Shown here in pieces: positions 48,661 to 62,685 of a DNA stretch of 64,000 bases. A program made the position numbers and the translations under genes. Positions within the stretch are counted from its first letter, which is position 1; each line of letters begins with the position of its first letter. The stretch covers positions 1,116,001 through 1,180,000 of the forward strand of contig JALLLS010000001.1 of the NCBI GenBank assembly GCA_025094145.1, given 5' to 3'. This stretch comes from Spinellus fusiger. Its lineage: Eukaryota > Mucoromycota > Mucoromycetes > Mucorales > Phycomycetaceae. The notes under the pieces were generated by a model. The model was not told the origin of the DNA. It saw only the letters and a program-made list of their open reading frames with translations, and did no database searches.

Positions 48661-49458
48661 CTATTTCTCATGTTGACTACTCTCTACAAGTGTTCTCCTT
48701 TGTCTGTCTCTTTGAAGATCTTGAATATAATCATCAAGAATCTTTCCATGCTGATAATGACAGTACCCCATAGAAACACACCAATACCATAGTGCCATTG
48801 CTTGCTTGTTTTTCTCTCTCTCTTTCCAATAGTTTACTAAGCATTTGGGGTAGTATTGAAACCACCACCGATGTATTTTTGAATACTCCTTTTCCATTGC
48901 GTCTTCTTGTGTGGCCAATGTTAGAGTATCAAAGAGTTCTATTGGTGGCATGTTTTCTTCATTCATTAAGAGAATACAATCTTTTGACGCATGGATGCTT
49001 TGATGTTTGTAGTCTTCCGAGGTCATAGGTAGTGATTGAAAAGATAGTTGCTCAAGATCACTCTCTATGTTTTTTGGTTGCATAAAGCATAGGTTATCTA
49101 CAGAGACATGTTGTGTAGCGCAAGATGATGACTTGATGGAAGGAGATGGTTTTTGAAAAAGAGTAGGTTGAAGCTCCATCTGCTCATTCATCATTGATTT
49201 TATCCAGAGTCTATGCACTTGATATTTTTTTTGGATCTGTACATGTTTTTGGTGCCTTGACCAGAACCAGAAAAGACAACGATAGAGATATATACACATG
49301 TAGATGGATGAAAAAAAGACCATTATTGTAGGCATATACACAGTATAAGCACTTGATTCATGAAGTAAAATCGATTCTGGTAACAGAGTGGAGTTTAAGA
49401 CTACTACGTCTTGTGTTGGCGCCACTACAGCAGGTGGTGTAAAAGAGATGGGTGACAT
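48661..49458 (-). CDS. Unknown single-pass membrane protein
   Basis: A 265-aa single-exon frame beginning MSPISFTPPAVVAPTQ. One membrane segment (TVYMPTIMVFFSSIYMCIYL, about residues 38-60) is followed by a basic, aromatic stretch (YRCLFWFWSRHQKH). The long tail contains IHRWWFQYYPKCLVNYWKER and ends with a basic, Gln-rich helix (DDYIQDLQRDRQRR). No family is recognised. The layout (short outer part, one helix, long inner tail) resembles the convergent gene at 47057, but I see no sequence similarity. The start is the first ATG of the frame. Confidence 0.6.
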   Translation of the reverse strand: MSPISFTPPAVVAPTQDVVVLNSTLLPESILLHESSAYTVYMPTIMVFFSSIYMCIYLYRCLFWFWSRHQKHVQIQKKYQVHRLWIKSMMNEQMELQPTLFQKPSPSIKSSSCATQHVSVDNLCFMQPKNIESDLEQLSFQSLPMTSEDYKHQSIHASKDCILLMNEENMPPIELFDTLTLATQEDAMEKEYSKIHRWWFQYYPKCLVNYWKEREKNKQAMALWYWCVSMGYCHYQHGKILDDYIQDLQRDRQRRTLVESSQHEK

Positions 49459-51218
49459 ATCTATGAGAGTAGAAATAAAAGAAGAGAGTCGGTGATATGC
49501 TTTTATAATTATCTAGTAAATTATATATGTATCTAATAGATGCAGCTAAAGACACTTACACACTTATATGCATATGACATAGCCGAGATTATTTTTTTTT
49601 CATGTCTAGAGTAGAAAGAATAAGAGAAAAAGTCAGTAAATAAACACAAAGCCTAAGAAGGAGTAGTCTCCAAGGAGATGAACACTTATATACTTAAGGT
49701 ATTTCCTTTGAGAGAGAGTAGGCATGACTGTAGATATCATTCTTGAGAAATCTACACAAGTCAACTACTCTTATAGATGCAGGTCTTTTAATTAATTTTT
49801 GTAGGTAAGTAGATCATGCCGAGATGAGGTTTAGCAATAGCAAATAAAGATTTTTGTATTAATAGTTCTTTTTATATATAGATTTGGATCTTTGCTTTAA
49901 ATAGTCTCAAACATCTATTCTTTTTCTCTATACTCATTTTCTCGAGTAGTAAAGATACACTCGGCATTATACGTGGAGTTAGAAAGAAACTACAAAAGCA
50001 AACCTCGGTATCTTCATAGATTCAGATCATAAAACTGATTGTATCTGTATATAGATATTTACTTGTGTACTTCACATTCCACCCATCTATCAATAGTCTA
50101 TAATATACTAAGAAACTACCTTCTAGGCCAGTAAAACAAACCAAGTATTAACTATAACAACAATGAATATTCAAAAGATACTATTTTATGTTGTACGGCC
50201 ATAGGATTATCACAAGACATGCCAGATGAGATTAAGTACTGCAGACCTAATGCTTTATCAATAACATATCTTGTTTCTCGTGTAGCCTTCTTCCTAAGGA
50301 ATAGAGTAGAAAAATATAAGTTATATTTCTTTAATGAAAAAATAATAATTTATTATGGGAACTAGACAAGGCAAAGAGTTGTGAAATTGAAATCGTGTTC
50401 ACGCAGTGATTGTACAACCCTGGGCAAGAAATGAAGCCCATAAGAGGTATTATTTCGACACCAAATCTACTCTATCCACAGCACTGAGTTTAAACAAATA
50501 GAAATGACAATCGGAATTACAATGATTAAGACATCACACTTTGGCCCTACAAATCCCTGTAAACACAGAAATACAGTTTTTATACCCAATATTCACAAAT
50601 AATAAACAATAAATGTAGTTGCCTTGCTACAAACACACAATCATGTCATAGATAAAGAGAGTTGTTATAGAATAATAAATAATTCCATATTCCTTGTTAA
50701 TTATTCACTGCATTTTTAAATAAAAAGTATTACCTTGAACAATACATAACAGTAAAGCTCTATATCTCTGTAAAAATAGTGTTTACTGGCCATGAAACAT
50801 TCACAAATCATAAAATGGTCTCTGATAAGCAACAGGACCATGCTTTGAGTGATTAGCACTCAAAATAGAACAGTAATAGAATAATACATCTACTTGCAAA
50901 TACCCCTTAGCTTTCGAGTAAGTGGAAGGTGAGTGTGTGGCAAAAGAGTATATATTGTATCAGCATGTGAGACGCAATGCACACAAGTGCAGAAATGTAG
51001 TTCAATATAGAATAGAAAGTAGATGAGAAAATAAAATAGAGTGTTGTTTGTATGTTTATTATCATTACTGGCACTAGTGATATGTATTGGGATTATATAC
51101 TTATGTGACTTGGGGCGTCGAAATAACAATCCCCATTATTTTTAGATTTGATTAATGGATCTACACAACACATTAAGAAATAAGTCGTATAATTATTATC
51201 AACAGCCGTCTACCTAAA
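49459..51218. other. AT-rich intergenic region
   Basis: About 1.8 kb without a supportable gene, holding the promoter of the membrane-protein gene and the 3' end of NOT1. No clear repeat. Confidence 0.5.
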
Positions 51219-54200
51219 TTACCTAGAAACGCTCTCAAAAAGGCGCTCAATATCAGTAGCACAGCGTGTAAACGAATGGTTCCAGAAATTGTACCGAGGA
51301 TTTTTGATAAGCTCAATGAATGTAATTAACAAACCCCACGGGTGGGGTCTATTTACAATCAGACGTTCTAACAAGACACGAGTGATTTGTTCCTTTACAA
51401 TTTCTTTGTTACTCTCCGCAAAGAGATAAAGAAGAACACAGCTAAAGTAGTGTGTGTGGCTATTGGGGTAGCGCAGCTGGTTTGCAATGGCACTTAAAAA
51501 CAAGTATCGGCCTTCTACAGGTAAGCTACGATGTAATATCAACACGCTTATTTACCTTCAGAATCAAGTCCATTTAATAGGTGCTGGAATATTTCCATGG
51601 GTGCACCTTGGTTTACAGGTATGCCTTGTGTAATACCCATGACACCAACGTAAAATACAAGCGCGTTGATCACAGGTAAATTGTATTTTGTTGCAGCATT
51701 GGAGACCTCTTTTTGTTCTTGGTTCAACAGTAACTTGGACTGAAGTTCTGATAGAAAGGTCTCGGGTGTTTGAGACTCAATAAACTCATCTATCTGCTGC
51801 TTAAAGTCATTTGCTTTCAATGGCTCTACATAGTCTGATAGAATGCGTGGTGACTGATTGATTTCTGGCAGTAGATCCACCTTAAGATTAGGAGTGAATG
51901 GATCTGGGAGACGCATATTGCGAGGGAAAGCACTTAGGATTAGGTTTCGAAGTTGAATGCATGAGTATGGAATAACATCACAAAAGCTGTAGTGATAATC
52001 ACATAGGAACTCAGGGAAGTCATGAAGGAGCACAAGTAGAACACGAAGAGTGCCTCTGTAGAGCATTCGTGTCGTATCTCTTAACTCAACATTACGAAGA
52101 AAAGGCACAAGGAACTGGAACAGACAAATAAGAAGTCTTTGGAAAGTAGACCATCCCTACAAATATTCCATGAGCCATGAGCCAAACTATGTCTATTTCC
52201 AATCATAATCACTTGTATTACCTTTTGATTCTCTGTTAGTAGTAGCTTAGGCATAAATAGTCGATGAGAAATTAATTGGAGCCATGCAAATGCAAATCCT
52301 GGGAAATATGAAGGCTGGAGCATATGAAAAGAGTTGCTCAATGCAGTGAGAAGAGAAATGTACACTGATTGCAATTGATGTTCTGCCGCATGCAAATCAC
52401 TCAACAGGCATGTGAATAGGCGCATAAAAGGACGCTGATTGAATTGTTGCTGTCGTTGTTCATGATGACGAGCAAGAATAAGCAAGATAACAGAGGTCAC
52501 CTTATTAAACTCGTTCACTTTAACTGCATTTTGATTAGCACTGTTAGGGTCTGTCTGAAGTTTAACAATGCCAACGGCTAATTTTGAAAATGCATCAATG
52601 GGTTGATAAGCAAGGCCAGGAGATTGTCCAGGAATTTCCTTGAACTTAATAGCATGCTCAACAGAGGCTTCAATGCAGACGCGGTAAAAAAGCATGGAGA
52701 TATCCTCCACCTTAAAGATACTCTGCTGTGCAAACTGGGAAATAAATGCGTTGTGTGTTTTCTCAGAAGAAGAAGGATGTTGGTAAATATGAACCCATTC
52801 GGTAAATAGGTACTCAAGCTGACCACGAAGACCTGCTTCCTCATCATGCCCATCTCTTGCTTGATTCTGAGTCAGTCTACGAATATCCTGGATATCTTTG
52901 GCCTGACTTTGAGCGTATCTACGGATATCTTCCATTAACATTAAAACACTCTCTGGAACATTTCCACGCAATCTTCCCAAGGCCTCTAAGGAAGACATGA
53001 ACTCTTGACGAGTAGCCAGTGGTGTTTCACTAAACATACATGCACGGATTAAACGTGCTGTAAAGTCAATTGCGCTTGTACGTCCACTATCAATGAGATG
53101 AGCAAGTTCTTGGTCTTGTTCCAGCAAATGAATCAGGCCAGACTTGATAAGTGCCACTGTTACAGGCACATTGTACTTGCGTTCATCATCAGCATGTGTG
53201 AGCCATGAGGTTACCAAAGTACCGACATTAGGGGCAACCTCACAAAGGCGTTCAAGAACAACAACATAGGTTTCTCTTGATAACTGAGTCTCACTTTTGT
53301 AAAGTAATTGAACTACTTTCTGAGCAAATGTGCGGGCGGCTTCTTCCTTGTCAAAGCTAGAGAAAGCCAACAGGGGTATTTGGCGGATAATGGCACGAAT
53401 ATCATGGTGGGATGGTAAAACAGAAAAGCTTGATACATTGGTTTGATTGATAAGCTTGTCTAGCTCCACAATATACTGTCCAAAGCGTTCAAGGATTTGG
53501 TGTGCACTTGGCTGTCCTGGAAGTCCCTCAAATCCCCCGTTGTTACCAATAGAAGGTACATTTTGACCATTGCTACCATAGCCATAGCCAAAAGGTCCCT
53601 CAGGACGCACTCCACGTGAACCTCTCTCTGCTTCAAAAGGTGGGTTGGTCAAAGGAGCCAATCTTGATATTCTTGCAAAGTCCTCGTAAATACGAAGCTG
53701 GGCAGGTTGAAGATCATTTGGCTTTGAACGAAGAGGTTCAGGTAATGTCATAAGATATCTTGATACAGAGAATATCTCCATGTCAAAGTAAGGCTGTCCA
53801 GGTCGCTGCTCACGATGCTTTTTTCTGGAGGTATAAGCATTCATTAAGGCTTCATCTACATCAATGACTGCCTTTTCCATAGCAGCCTTTTCAATGACAG
53901 CATAGACAAGATCCAAGTTATCTGCTACAGTGAGGTGCACTGTTTGTTCTACCACAGCCTATACACACTGTCAATATGGGATGTCTTTTGTCTCCTATTT
54001 TTCCTTGCCTCTGTCAGTCCACTGGATAAAAATATATTTCTCAAGTTGGTGGTTAAACTCAAGCGCAAAGGCTCTTTACATGTTACCATGGCCAGACTTC
54101 CTGCCAAGTTCTGTGCCATCAAATGGGCGGCCTTGCGCATCTTCAGCTCATCTGATTCCATGGCAAAATCCTTAGTAATGAGTTCCCGTGTAGAAATGGT

Positions 54201-57200
54201 AGCAATAGAAACAGAACGTTCCACTACTGGATCAATAATCTAGAGAGGAATAATTATGAGATAGATAAGTACTTGGTCTACAATAACAGTCCATATGAAT
54301 TACCTCGCGAATAGACTGATTCACTGCCTGTAAAACAAGACGCTTGGCACCTGGCTGCGTAGAATACAGGACAATTTGAGGGTTAAATGTAATATAAGGT
54401 GCAAGATTAGGTAAAGTGATCATAAGTGATTCTTCCATTTCTGTTGAGAATCCAGTATCTGGTATGGAAGGCTGGAAGGCTTGGTTTCCCGACATCACTC
54501 TTCCGCGATTCACAAATGTAGATTCGTCACGGGTAAGAGATTCTGCAATAGCTGTTCTACTGTCTTTGGGGTGTCTATTCTTCAACACTGATGTAGCCTC
54601 AATATCTAGAGTCCATGCATTAGTATATCGTATTCTTTATCATGCTTGGTATTATGGTAGGCTAAATTCTTATCCTTACCACTTAATTCCAGTGACAGAC
54701 TTTTGCATAGTACTTCAATCTCAAACTTGAGGTTTAGTTTTAATTCAGCAAACTGATAAAGCTCAACCAGAAGCTTCAAAATTGCCATTAACCAAGGATT
54801 GGGTGGTTTGAACACACTGCTCTTGTTACACTGCTCTAATACTTTGCAAACAAATGGAATCACAACAATAAGACGGTTGTTATCGTAGCCTTCCAACAAA
54901 AGCTCCTAAACAACTGTGAGTATATATTTATATTTATATGTATATGTATATGTATACACTGTTGTGCCATGTTTACCTTGAACGCAATGTTTTTGTGCTT
55001 GATAGGTCTATCTTTTGCCAATGTCATTCCACCTAACCAAGCACCCAGGTTCTTTAACAGGCTTCTTTCTGATGAAGAAGACACAGTTTTCTCTGAATTC
55101 ATCAGAATCTGAATATTAGCATACGTCTCGCGTAATACATGCTGATTCAACAGTTTGCTCTCTACAGCATCAAGCAGCAAGAGATAAAGTTCATGGTAGT
55201 TTGGTTCAATACTGGTACGCTTAACCACAAGATAGTTACTGAACCATTGGTAAGCAGATTCATTCAATATACCAAGTAAGTCTGTTGTCTTGTTTTCCAA
55301 ATTATTGCGTGCAAGATTGTTGATAATGAAGAGAATCTTATCCTGTGTTGCCTCTGGAGGTATTTCATAATGAATAGCATCGTTATTTTTTGGTACAGGG
55401 GGAATACGCAAAGTATTGAATGCTGCGGTCTGTACAGCTATCTTTGACTCTGGAGGTGGTGCCAGTTCTGCAGGTTGTACTGATGCCTCTGGAGCTGGTG
55501 GTTCTTCCTGCTGCTGTAGCTGAGCTGATTGTAAGGAGGCATTGATAAAGCGTATAAGCTCTGGGTTGGCTTGTTGGAGGTGGGGAATTTGGAGTAGATG
55601 AGCACAGTACTTGGGCCATTCAGAAAGACGAGATTGAAATTGAGTCAAGGCCTGTAGACCAAAGTTAAACATCTTTGAGCCTAGTGGATTGCGCAAGGCA
55701 TCTAGAACACACCGCAAGGCAGATCCTAAAGGTGCATACGAGACAAGATGGTGTTGGATTAATGAGCCAAACAAAACACTAGTAATGGCAAGCTCTTTGT
55801 CGGGATATTTAGGAAAAAAATGGTATTCGTCGAATAGGTTGTGTATCATGCACGCATAAAGGTCTTGCTCACGAGTATCTTTTGACATACTATATGCTTT
55901 GAGTCGCTCAATGTATTCTTCCAAAGATAGCTCTCCACTGTAGATACGCTCATAGTTCGAGTTGGATTCTTTTTCAATGTCTGGTTTGAATGAAACCTCG
56001 GCACCTGTAGATCCAGGTTCTGCTTGGGTGCGAATGTTCATTAACTTGGGATAGGTCTGTAAACAAACACTCTGGACTTCTTTTAGTAGTTCAGCATTTT
56101 CAGGTGTCATGGAACTAAACAAAAAAAAGAGAGTAAGTATGCAAACCACTCTATATAATTCCATTATTTACCTTTCCAGAAGTACTTTGAGAAAGACACC
56201 AAGCACATCCACATGCAATGGAACAGTGGAAGGTGCCTGGTTAACATCATGACGAGCTATTTCTGCAGAAATCTTTTGCCCCAAGAAATCCAAACACGCA
56301 CGTATAAACACATCTTTATGCTCAGTTATTTTGTCCTGAAGCCATTTTTCCAGGTTCAAATATTCTCTGCGTGATGCCAAGGATGCCAAATCAATAGTAA
56401 ACAGGAATGGTTGAACTTCAAGCATTTGAGGAACAATCTAGCATAACTATTGGGTTATTCTGTTCTGGTCTGGTATTTACCTTTAATTCATGCGTAAAGT
56501 CTAATATACGCATTAATGAAGTAGGATCTTCAGAGTACAACTCAAGAACACTCTTAATAAAGAATGGTGAATTGACTTGCCAGAACTTTGTCAATGCCAA
56601 AGTACTTCCTGGATGTCCTGTCAAGTACATCACCAACAATTGTCCGAGCAAGTCTTTATGAATCAGTGTTTTCATAGGCTATGGCCGTGCAGTATTAGCA
56701 CTTGACTATGAGAATCCTGGCGTACCTGTACTTGAACCAGTCCTAAGAATATCAACTCTGGTGTTCTACTAATCATGACTTCCAGGAATACTTTGACATC
56801 TTCTGCTACTACAGTGTCTGCCAAATCCAATACACACTCAATCAAGTCCAGGGAGTTGAGTTGATCATTGATCAATTGAGAAGCAGTTGTTTTGATATGA
56901 GCACTCGAGGTGCTAAAATCATCCAATTCAATCACTTTCCTCTGTGAAAAGACAACAAGGCTAAGAACATCACAAGGCATTCGTGCCATTTGATACAAGG
57001 CGCTTAACTGTCCCTTGAGATTGTGCCATTTTCCAAAGAACTTGTTGGCAGGAAAAAGGGCATCTCCCTACGCCACCATAGATATCAACACCACGCGTTT
57101 TCCTTTTACTCCCCTCGCCCTCTCTCTCGCCCTCTCTCTCTCTCTCCCTATGTGTGTGTGTGTGTACCTTTGGACTTTCCTTCCATGCACGAATAATAAT

Positions 57201-58586
57201 ATCAAGGCCCTTTGAATCAAACAGGAAAAAGTGCTCATAATCGAGATACTCAATGACCTTTTCCCAGTCTATTTCAGGTACCTACCCATGGAGTCACCAT
57301 CAGCCACACGTATTACACCACCACCCCTTACCAGTTCCTTCACCACCGTAACAAAGTTCTCAACATTCCAATTGGACGATCCAGAGGCTGTACCATTACC
57401 TACGCCACTCATGTTGGTGTAGGTTCTTGCCATACAGCCCAGTGTCTCTGCCACCTCCTTCTCGTCCACCTTTTTCTTCATCTTGGATAGCAAATCCCTT
57501 ACAGAGGCCACAGAAGAACAGCATTCGTAACTTGCCTCCAGTACCATTTTGCAGAGGACGCCTTGGTCGTTTTCTCCCGTTCTGATATATTAATAGAAGC
57601 TTACCAAGTAGACTTACTCATGCATATTGAGTGTGAGAGACTGCTGTATTTTCTGGGGGATGGTCTTGTCAGAATAATAATCAGCAGAAAGTGACACAAA
57701 TTCCTGAATGTCTTTGTCTTCAAACAAGTGCCACTGATCGAGACTTTTTTGTAGTGCCTGAAATGCCCAAAAGAGGAGGATGTCGGGGATAGCGTCAAGT
57801 TTAGCTAGCACAAGAAGGGCGGGTTTTATGAACTGAGCAGCGAGTTTTGTGGCTAGAGAAAGAAAGAAAGAAGAAGAAAGTCAGAGTCAAAGAGTCAATG
57901 AAGAAAAGAACAAAAAGGGAGAGGAGGAGAAAACAGCAGTCCATGGGTAAACCATGGGAATTTCTCCTACGATGACGCCTGCCAACCACAGCCTACCTTG
58001 AGTTGCTATTTGCTGATGACGAGTTGGAATAAGACGCGCTACACACACAAAGAGTTCAAACGCGTCTAGTTTTAGTTCACTGAAGAATACGTGTAGGTCG
58101 AGATGAAGAGATAAGTCTGTTTTGCAAAATACTTCAAGAGCCTCAATGAGTCCAGTGATAGAGTCTAGTCTGTTTCTGCCGTGTAAGATGACGTTTTCTT
58201 TAAAAAGTTGAAAATGAGGTACGGTATAATCTTCAGTAGGACCTCGTTTGTAGTGTTCTGCAAGGATGAATCTTAATAAGTGTTGACGAATATCCTCTCC
58301 GTACGTCTCAATGAGCTAATAAATAAGAAAATAAAAAGAGGAGAAAAGGAGGAAGTGAGACGAACAGAGAAGCCGTGTCACACCTCCAAGTCAAGTCACG
58401 GCCCTAGACACTTACTGTCTTGATCTCAGTGGCGTTTCTTGAATAATTCTCTTGGGTTAGATTTGACACAAGCAGAATGACCTGCGCTTTTACAATGCGT
58501 GTAAGACTTATTTTTTGGGATGGTGTAGTGGCTCGATGAGATCTAGGGATGGGTGTGGAGTTGGAAATTTCTGATTCAATACTCAT
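51219..58586 (-). CDS. NOT1: CCR4-NOT complex scaffold subunit Not1
   Basis: Scaffold of the mRNA deadenylation complex. Fifteen exons: 58586-58416, 58315-57997, 57852-57618, 57581-57332, 57281-57168, 57067-56726, 56678-56481, 56437-56172, 56114-54977, 54905-54680, 54605-54304, 54239-54009, 53958-52222, 52156-51556, 51511-51219. They give 2140 aa, within the family range. Recognisable parts: [14 protein letters not shown], the MIF4G-like middle region (exon 9), the DUF3819 segment with [21 protein letters not shown], and the C-terminal Not1 domain ([60 protein letters not shown]). All introns are GT-AG except 53959-54008, which keeps the frame only with a GC donor (GAG/GCAAGG). The gene lies 190 bp downstream of HIS4 on the same strand. 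Confidence 0.97.
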
Positions 58587-58776
58587 ACTTGTAGTCACAG
58601 AGCATTATGGCTGTGGAGGGCAAGTCTTTATATAGATATGCTTATGCTTATGCTTATGCTTATGCTTATGCTTATATTTATTGATAGGTAGGAGACGAGA
58701 CTTATAGGCACAAGAGAAAGCGTCCATGGCTACATGCACTTGTGGGCATTCCACGTAATTGTATGTGACGTAGCTT
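58587..58776 (-). promoter_or_regulatory. HIS4-NOT1 spacer with hexamer array
   Basis: A spacer of 190 bp between the HIS4 stop and the NOT1 start, the only room for a NOT1 promoter. It contains about six TATGCT units (58637-58674) beside a TATATAG sequence near 58630. Confidence 0.4.
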
Positions 58777-61443
58777 TTATTTGAATACCCGAAGAGAAGA
58801 AGACCTCAGGTCAGCAACACGAACAGCAACAGCATGACGATGGGCCTCTAGACCTTCTATCTCTGCCAACCTCATGACTGTATCACCAAGGCTATACAGT
58901 CCTTGCGCTGTCAGTTCCTGTGACGTGATGTGTTTTACAAATGTCAGTGTGTTCACGCCAGAATACATGCGAGAGTAGCCATATGTAGGCAGTGTGTGGT
59001 TGGTACCCGATGCATAATCCCCCATACTGACTGTGAGCAATAAACAGTAACACTATGGCTTACCTTTCTGGTGAGTAGTGGCCTACAAAAACACTGCCTG
59101 CATGTTGGACAGAGGGAAGCAAGCGAGAGGCATTGTCCATGTGAAGGATAAGGTGTTCTGGTGCATAGTCATTGGAGAACTTGAGGGCTTCTTCCATAGT
59201 CCCCACACAGAAAGTGTAGGATTTAGAGATGCTTTCTCGGACAATAGATACACGGGGAAGACGCATGGCTTGTTCATGAAGACAGTCTTCAATCTCACTC
59301 AATAGACTCTCCTCCATACCAACAGCAACAAGCACCACCTGAGAATCCACACCATGTTCAGCCTGAGATAGAAGATCTGCTGCCACATAGGAGGGTTTGC
59401 AGGTACTATCAGCAATTACAAGTACTTCAGACGGACCTGCAGGCATATCAATAGCCACCAAGCAAGAAGTGTCATTTTGGGCTGCCATTTTAGCAGCAGT
59501 AACATATTGGTTTCCTGGACCACAGATCTTATCCACCTTTGGCACTGTCTCTGTACCGTACGCCATGGCAGCCACTGCCTGAGCACCTCCTGCCAGGACA
59601 ACATGAGAAGCACCCACCTTATGAGCTACATAGAGGACTTCTGGCACAACAGTACCATCTGCACGAGGGGGAGTAGCAATGACAATCTCTGAACAGCCTG
59701 CTACTTTGGCAGGAATTCCCAACATGAGAGTGGTAGAGGGTAGAATGGCAGTTCCTCCAGGGACATACAAGCCTACTTTCTCAATGGGACGGGCAAAACG
59801 GGAGCAAACAACACCAGGCATTGTTTCTACTACGAGTGTATCCCGATCCATTTGGGCTTCATGAAATGCATGGATATTGCTATAAGCTTGGTCAATTGCT
59901 GCCTTTGTCAGTGGATCCAACTGCATGTCTTTTGGAGAAAAGGGAGCTTTGATAGTGACATGGTTAAGGTGTACACGATCAAATTTAGCTGTGAGGTCTT
60001 TTAATGCGGCATCACCACGCTCACGGACATCTTTCATAATAGGAGTGACTCTGTTGATGATTTCAGAAGAGTCAATGATGGGGCGTAAGAGGAGATTGGC
60101 TCGTTCTTTTATGGAAATGTCGGATGCATTGTGTTTTATCATTTTGATTCTATCTTGTGAAGCAGGTGCAGGCGTTTCTGCAGGCGTTTCTGCAGATATT
60201 GTCCACTTGGGTTTCGCATGACCAGGACGGCGTGTCACTTTGCGTGCCTTTTTATCAAGATTCTTCTCAATGTCCTGTAATGATACATTGGCACCCACAC
60301 ATTTTACAAGTGCAAAGTAGATCAAATCAGCTGCTTCCCATGCAACATCTTCTTTTTCTGTGGCATCACATAATTCCTCAGCTTCTTCCATGATCTTTGA
60401 CTTTAGTAATGAGGCATCATTGAAAAGACGAGCAGTGTATGAATCCTTGGGTGCATTGACCTTTCTGTCTTGCAATGTTTGTTGGAGAGAGGTGAGTCCA
60501 GTAGCATCCCCATAACAGGTACGTGTGTTTAAGTGGCAAAACCCTACATGTCCCTGGTTATTATTCTGTTTTGTGCTGCTCACAACTTACCTGTCCCATG
60601 CTGCTTCACAATAAAACGCAATGCATCTCCATCGCAGTCATAGTCAATGCGAATCAATGTCTGAGTGGCACCTGAAGTGGCACCTTTGTACCACAGTCCA
60701 TGTTTACGGCTCTGATACACGCCTTGTCCAGTACGAATGGATTCACTGACACTCTCTTGGCTAGAGTAAACAAGACCGAGGGCTGTATTGCGCTCATCCA
60801 CAACAATAGTAGCATACAATCCATCAGGACGATCTGTGACTGCATTGGATAGAAAGGCCTGTCCAATGTTGAGTTTGTCTTGAACAGAGGGATCCACTGT
60901 TAAATGAGAAGCAGGCACCATCACATCCATAGCACTGGTATTATAGTGTGTTATATCGTCAAGGGTGAGTGCATTGGCATCTTCACACTCAAGAACAATA
61001 CGTCTTACTCCTCCGTGTGGTAAGAGAGTTTTGCTAAAGGTATTGGCATAAGAACCTAAGCTAGGATCCATGGCGTGAGCTCTTGTTGTTTGAATAATAA
61101 AGGTAGAGATGCCTGTGGGCGTACTGAGCAACTCTTCAAGCAGAGGATGTTGCAGAGAAATGCTAACAGCAATACGTTCTTGGGGAATAGCCTCTAATTC
61201 GTGTCTCAATGCATAATATACTTCAGCATCAAACACTACTTTCCATACACCCACATCCCACAGCTGAATTGCTTCTTCACTACTGTTACAATAGACCCAA
61301 TAGAGTGTAGACTCGGTAGTGCGAATACTATCCTTGGCATTTTCCACAGTGCAATTTTTCAATAGAACAGAACCAATGTAGCTGAGAGATGTCTGTAGTT
61401 TTTGCTGTGTATCATCCAACACGTCAATAGAAGGTATCAACAT
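58777..61443 (-). CDS. HIS4: Trifunctional histidine biosynthesis enzyme
   Basis: Three exons (61443-60591, 60543-59064, 59026-58777) give 860 aa. The N-terminal part includes the phosphoribosyl-AMP cyclohydrolase segment ([28 protein letters not shown]). Next comes phosphoribosyl-ATP pyrophosphohydrolase ([33 protein letters not shown]). The rest, from about residue 420, is histidinol dehydrogenase ([41 protein letters not shown]). Together they carry out steps 2, 3 and the last two oxidations of histidine synthesis, a fusion typical of fungi. At both introns more than one AG is available; I chose those keeping TGFCH and [12 protein letters not shown] in frame. Confidence 0.96.
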
Positions 61444-62323
61444 TTTATCAGAGAAGAAAGACGGTGTGTTATAGGATTCAGAAGTACAAGAAGAGACAGA
61501 ATCTCACTCACTCACTCACTCTCACCCAATTTATATGTGACTGCAGCTGAAAGATGATTCATTTCGTGTCAGCATTGGGTATCGATGGGGGTGCTTGCTA
61601 TCCACTCAAATAGAGTGTGGCTCATTGTAAGATCTGTTGTTGATTGGCTAGAAATAGAATAAGCGCTCTTCTTCCGCTGAGAAAGTGGAGGCTCCTGTTG
61701 CCATGACAGTGATAGTTCTTCCTGTGAAACACAGCACGTGTAGCCATGCGTTTCCATGACACAGTAGAGGTGTGACTGTACTCTATCGAGAATGGAGTTA
61801 TTCAAATCACCCCCATTTGAAGTCTTTCTATGTTATTTGGCCTCTGTTGTATAAAAAGTTCTATTTTTGATAGTGTCTATCTCCCTTTTTCTTCTTATTA
61901 GGAGTCATTAGAGGCAAGAGTCATCAACTGCAAAGAACATCGCTTTTATTGGTAGAAATACACAAAGAACTATCCTGAAGAATCTACAGTGAATAGAGAT
62001 ATGTATTATAGAGGGACTATTTCCCCTCCCCTCCCCCCCAGTTTGTATTTTATTGATAGGGTTATTTTGTGCCTTGTAAATAAGCTATAGTACAGTAGCA
62101 AAGAACACACTGCTGAGGTATATATAAAGACAGCATCTTGGCACTGCTTCTTTCTTCATGATGGAGGCAGATATGCCACTTTCTAAATATCAATATGAAA
62201 TAACAGCGATCTTGTGCTTTTTTTTTCTTTTTGAGGTCCCAAATGAGTGTCAGTGCACAGGTAAAAACTAAGGCACACATCAGACGATGCTGACTTGTGA
62301 TAAAAAATGAGAGATAAAAATGG
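61444..62323. other. HIS4 promoter region
   Basis: Contains ACTC repeats near 61500 and TATA-like AT stretches. A 78-codon minus-strand frame at 61569-61805 lacks an ATG at its start and has no domain, so it is not called. Confidence 0.45.
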
Positions 62324-62685
62324 TCAAAGAATAGCAGTAATGGTGGAATAACTGCCAATCACCACAGCAAGAACATGGATTAATCCCCATAAAAAAGGAA
62401 TCCAAGAAGACATTACAAAGAAGCCTGCATTATAGACAAACGCAAGCGCCACTCCTTTTTTAAATGAGTCAGGGTAAGTACCTATGTGCACTCATTTGAG
62501 CTCTTTGTTCTCTTACCTAGAATACTGCCTACTACAAATGAGGCTATTGAACCAGTAATAACAAATACAATAGGAATCCATAATAAGATATTCCATGAAA
62601 ATGTCCGAGATTTCGCTAGTGTAGCAAAGGCCCAGAGACCAGCAGGAAGATAGACAATAAGTGAAAACAAAACAGACCAAATCAT
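62324..62685 (-). CDS. TMEM170-like small membrane protein
   Basis: Two exons (62685-62517 and 62481-62324) give 108 aa with about three hydrophobic helices: MIWSVLFSLIVYLPAGLWAF, ILLWIPIVFVITGSIASFVV, and ALAFVYNAGFFVMSSWIPFL running into LIHVLAVVIG. The start MIW...LPAGLWAFATL parallels the MW...VPAGLLALFTL core of animal TMEM170 proteins, which act in ER and nuclear-envelope shaping. The number and spacing of helices also fit. The match is partial and was judged by eye. An upstream exon may be missing, because an acceptor-like attag occurs 20 bases before this ATG. Confidence 0.55.
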
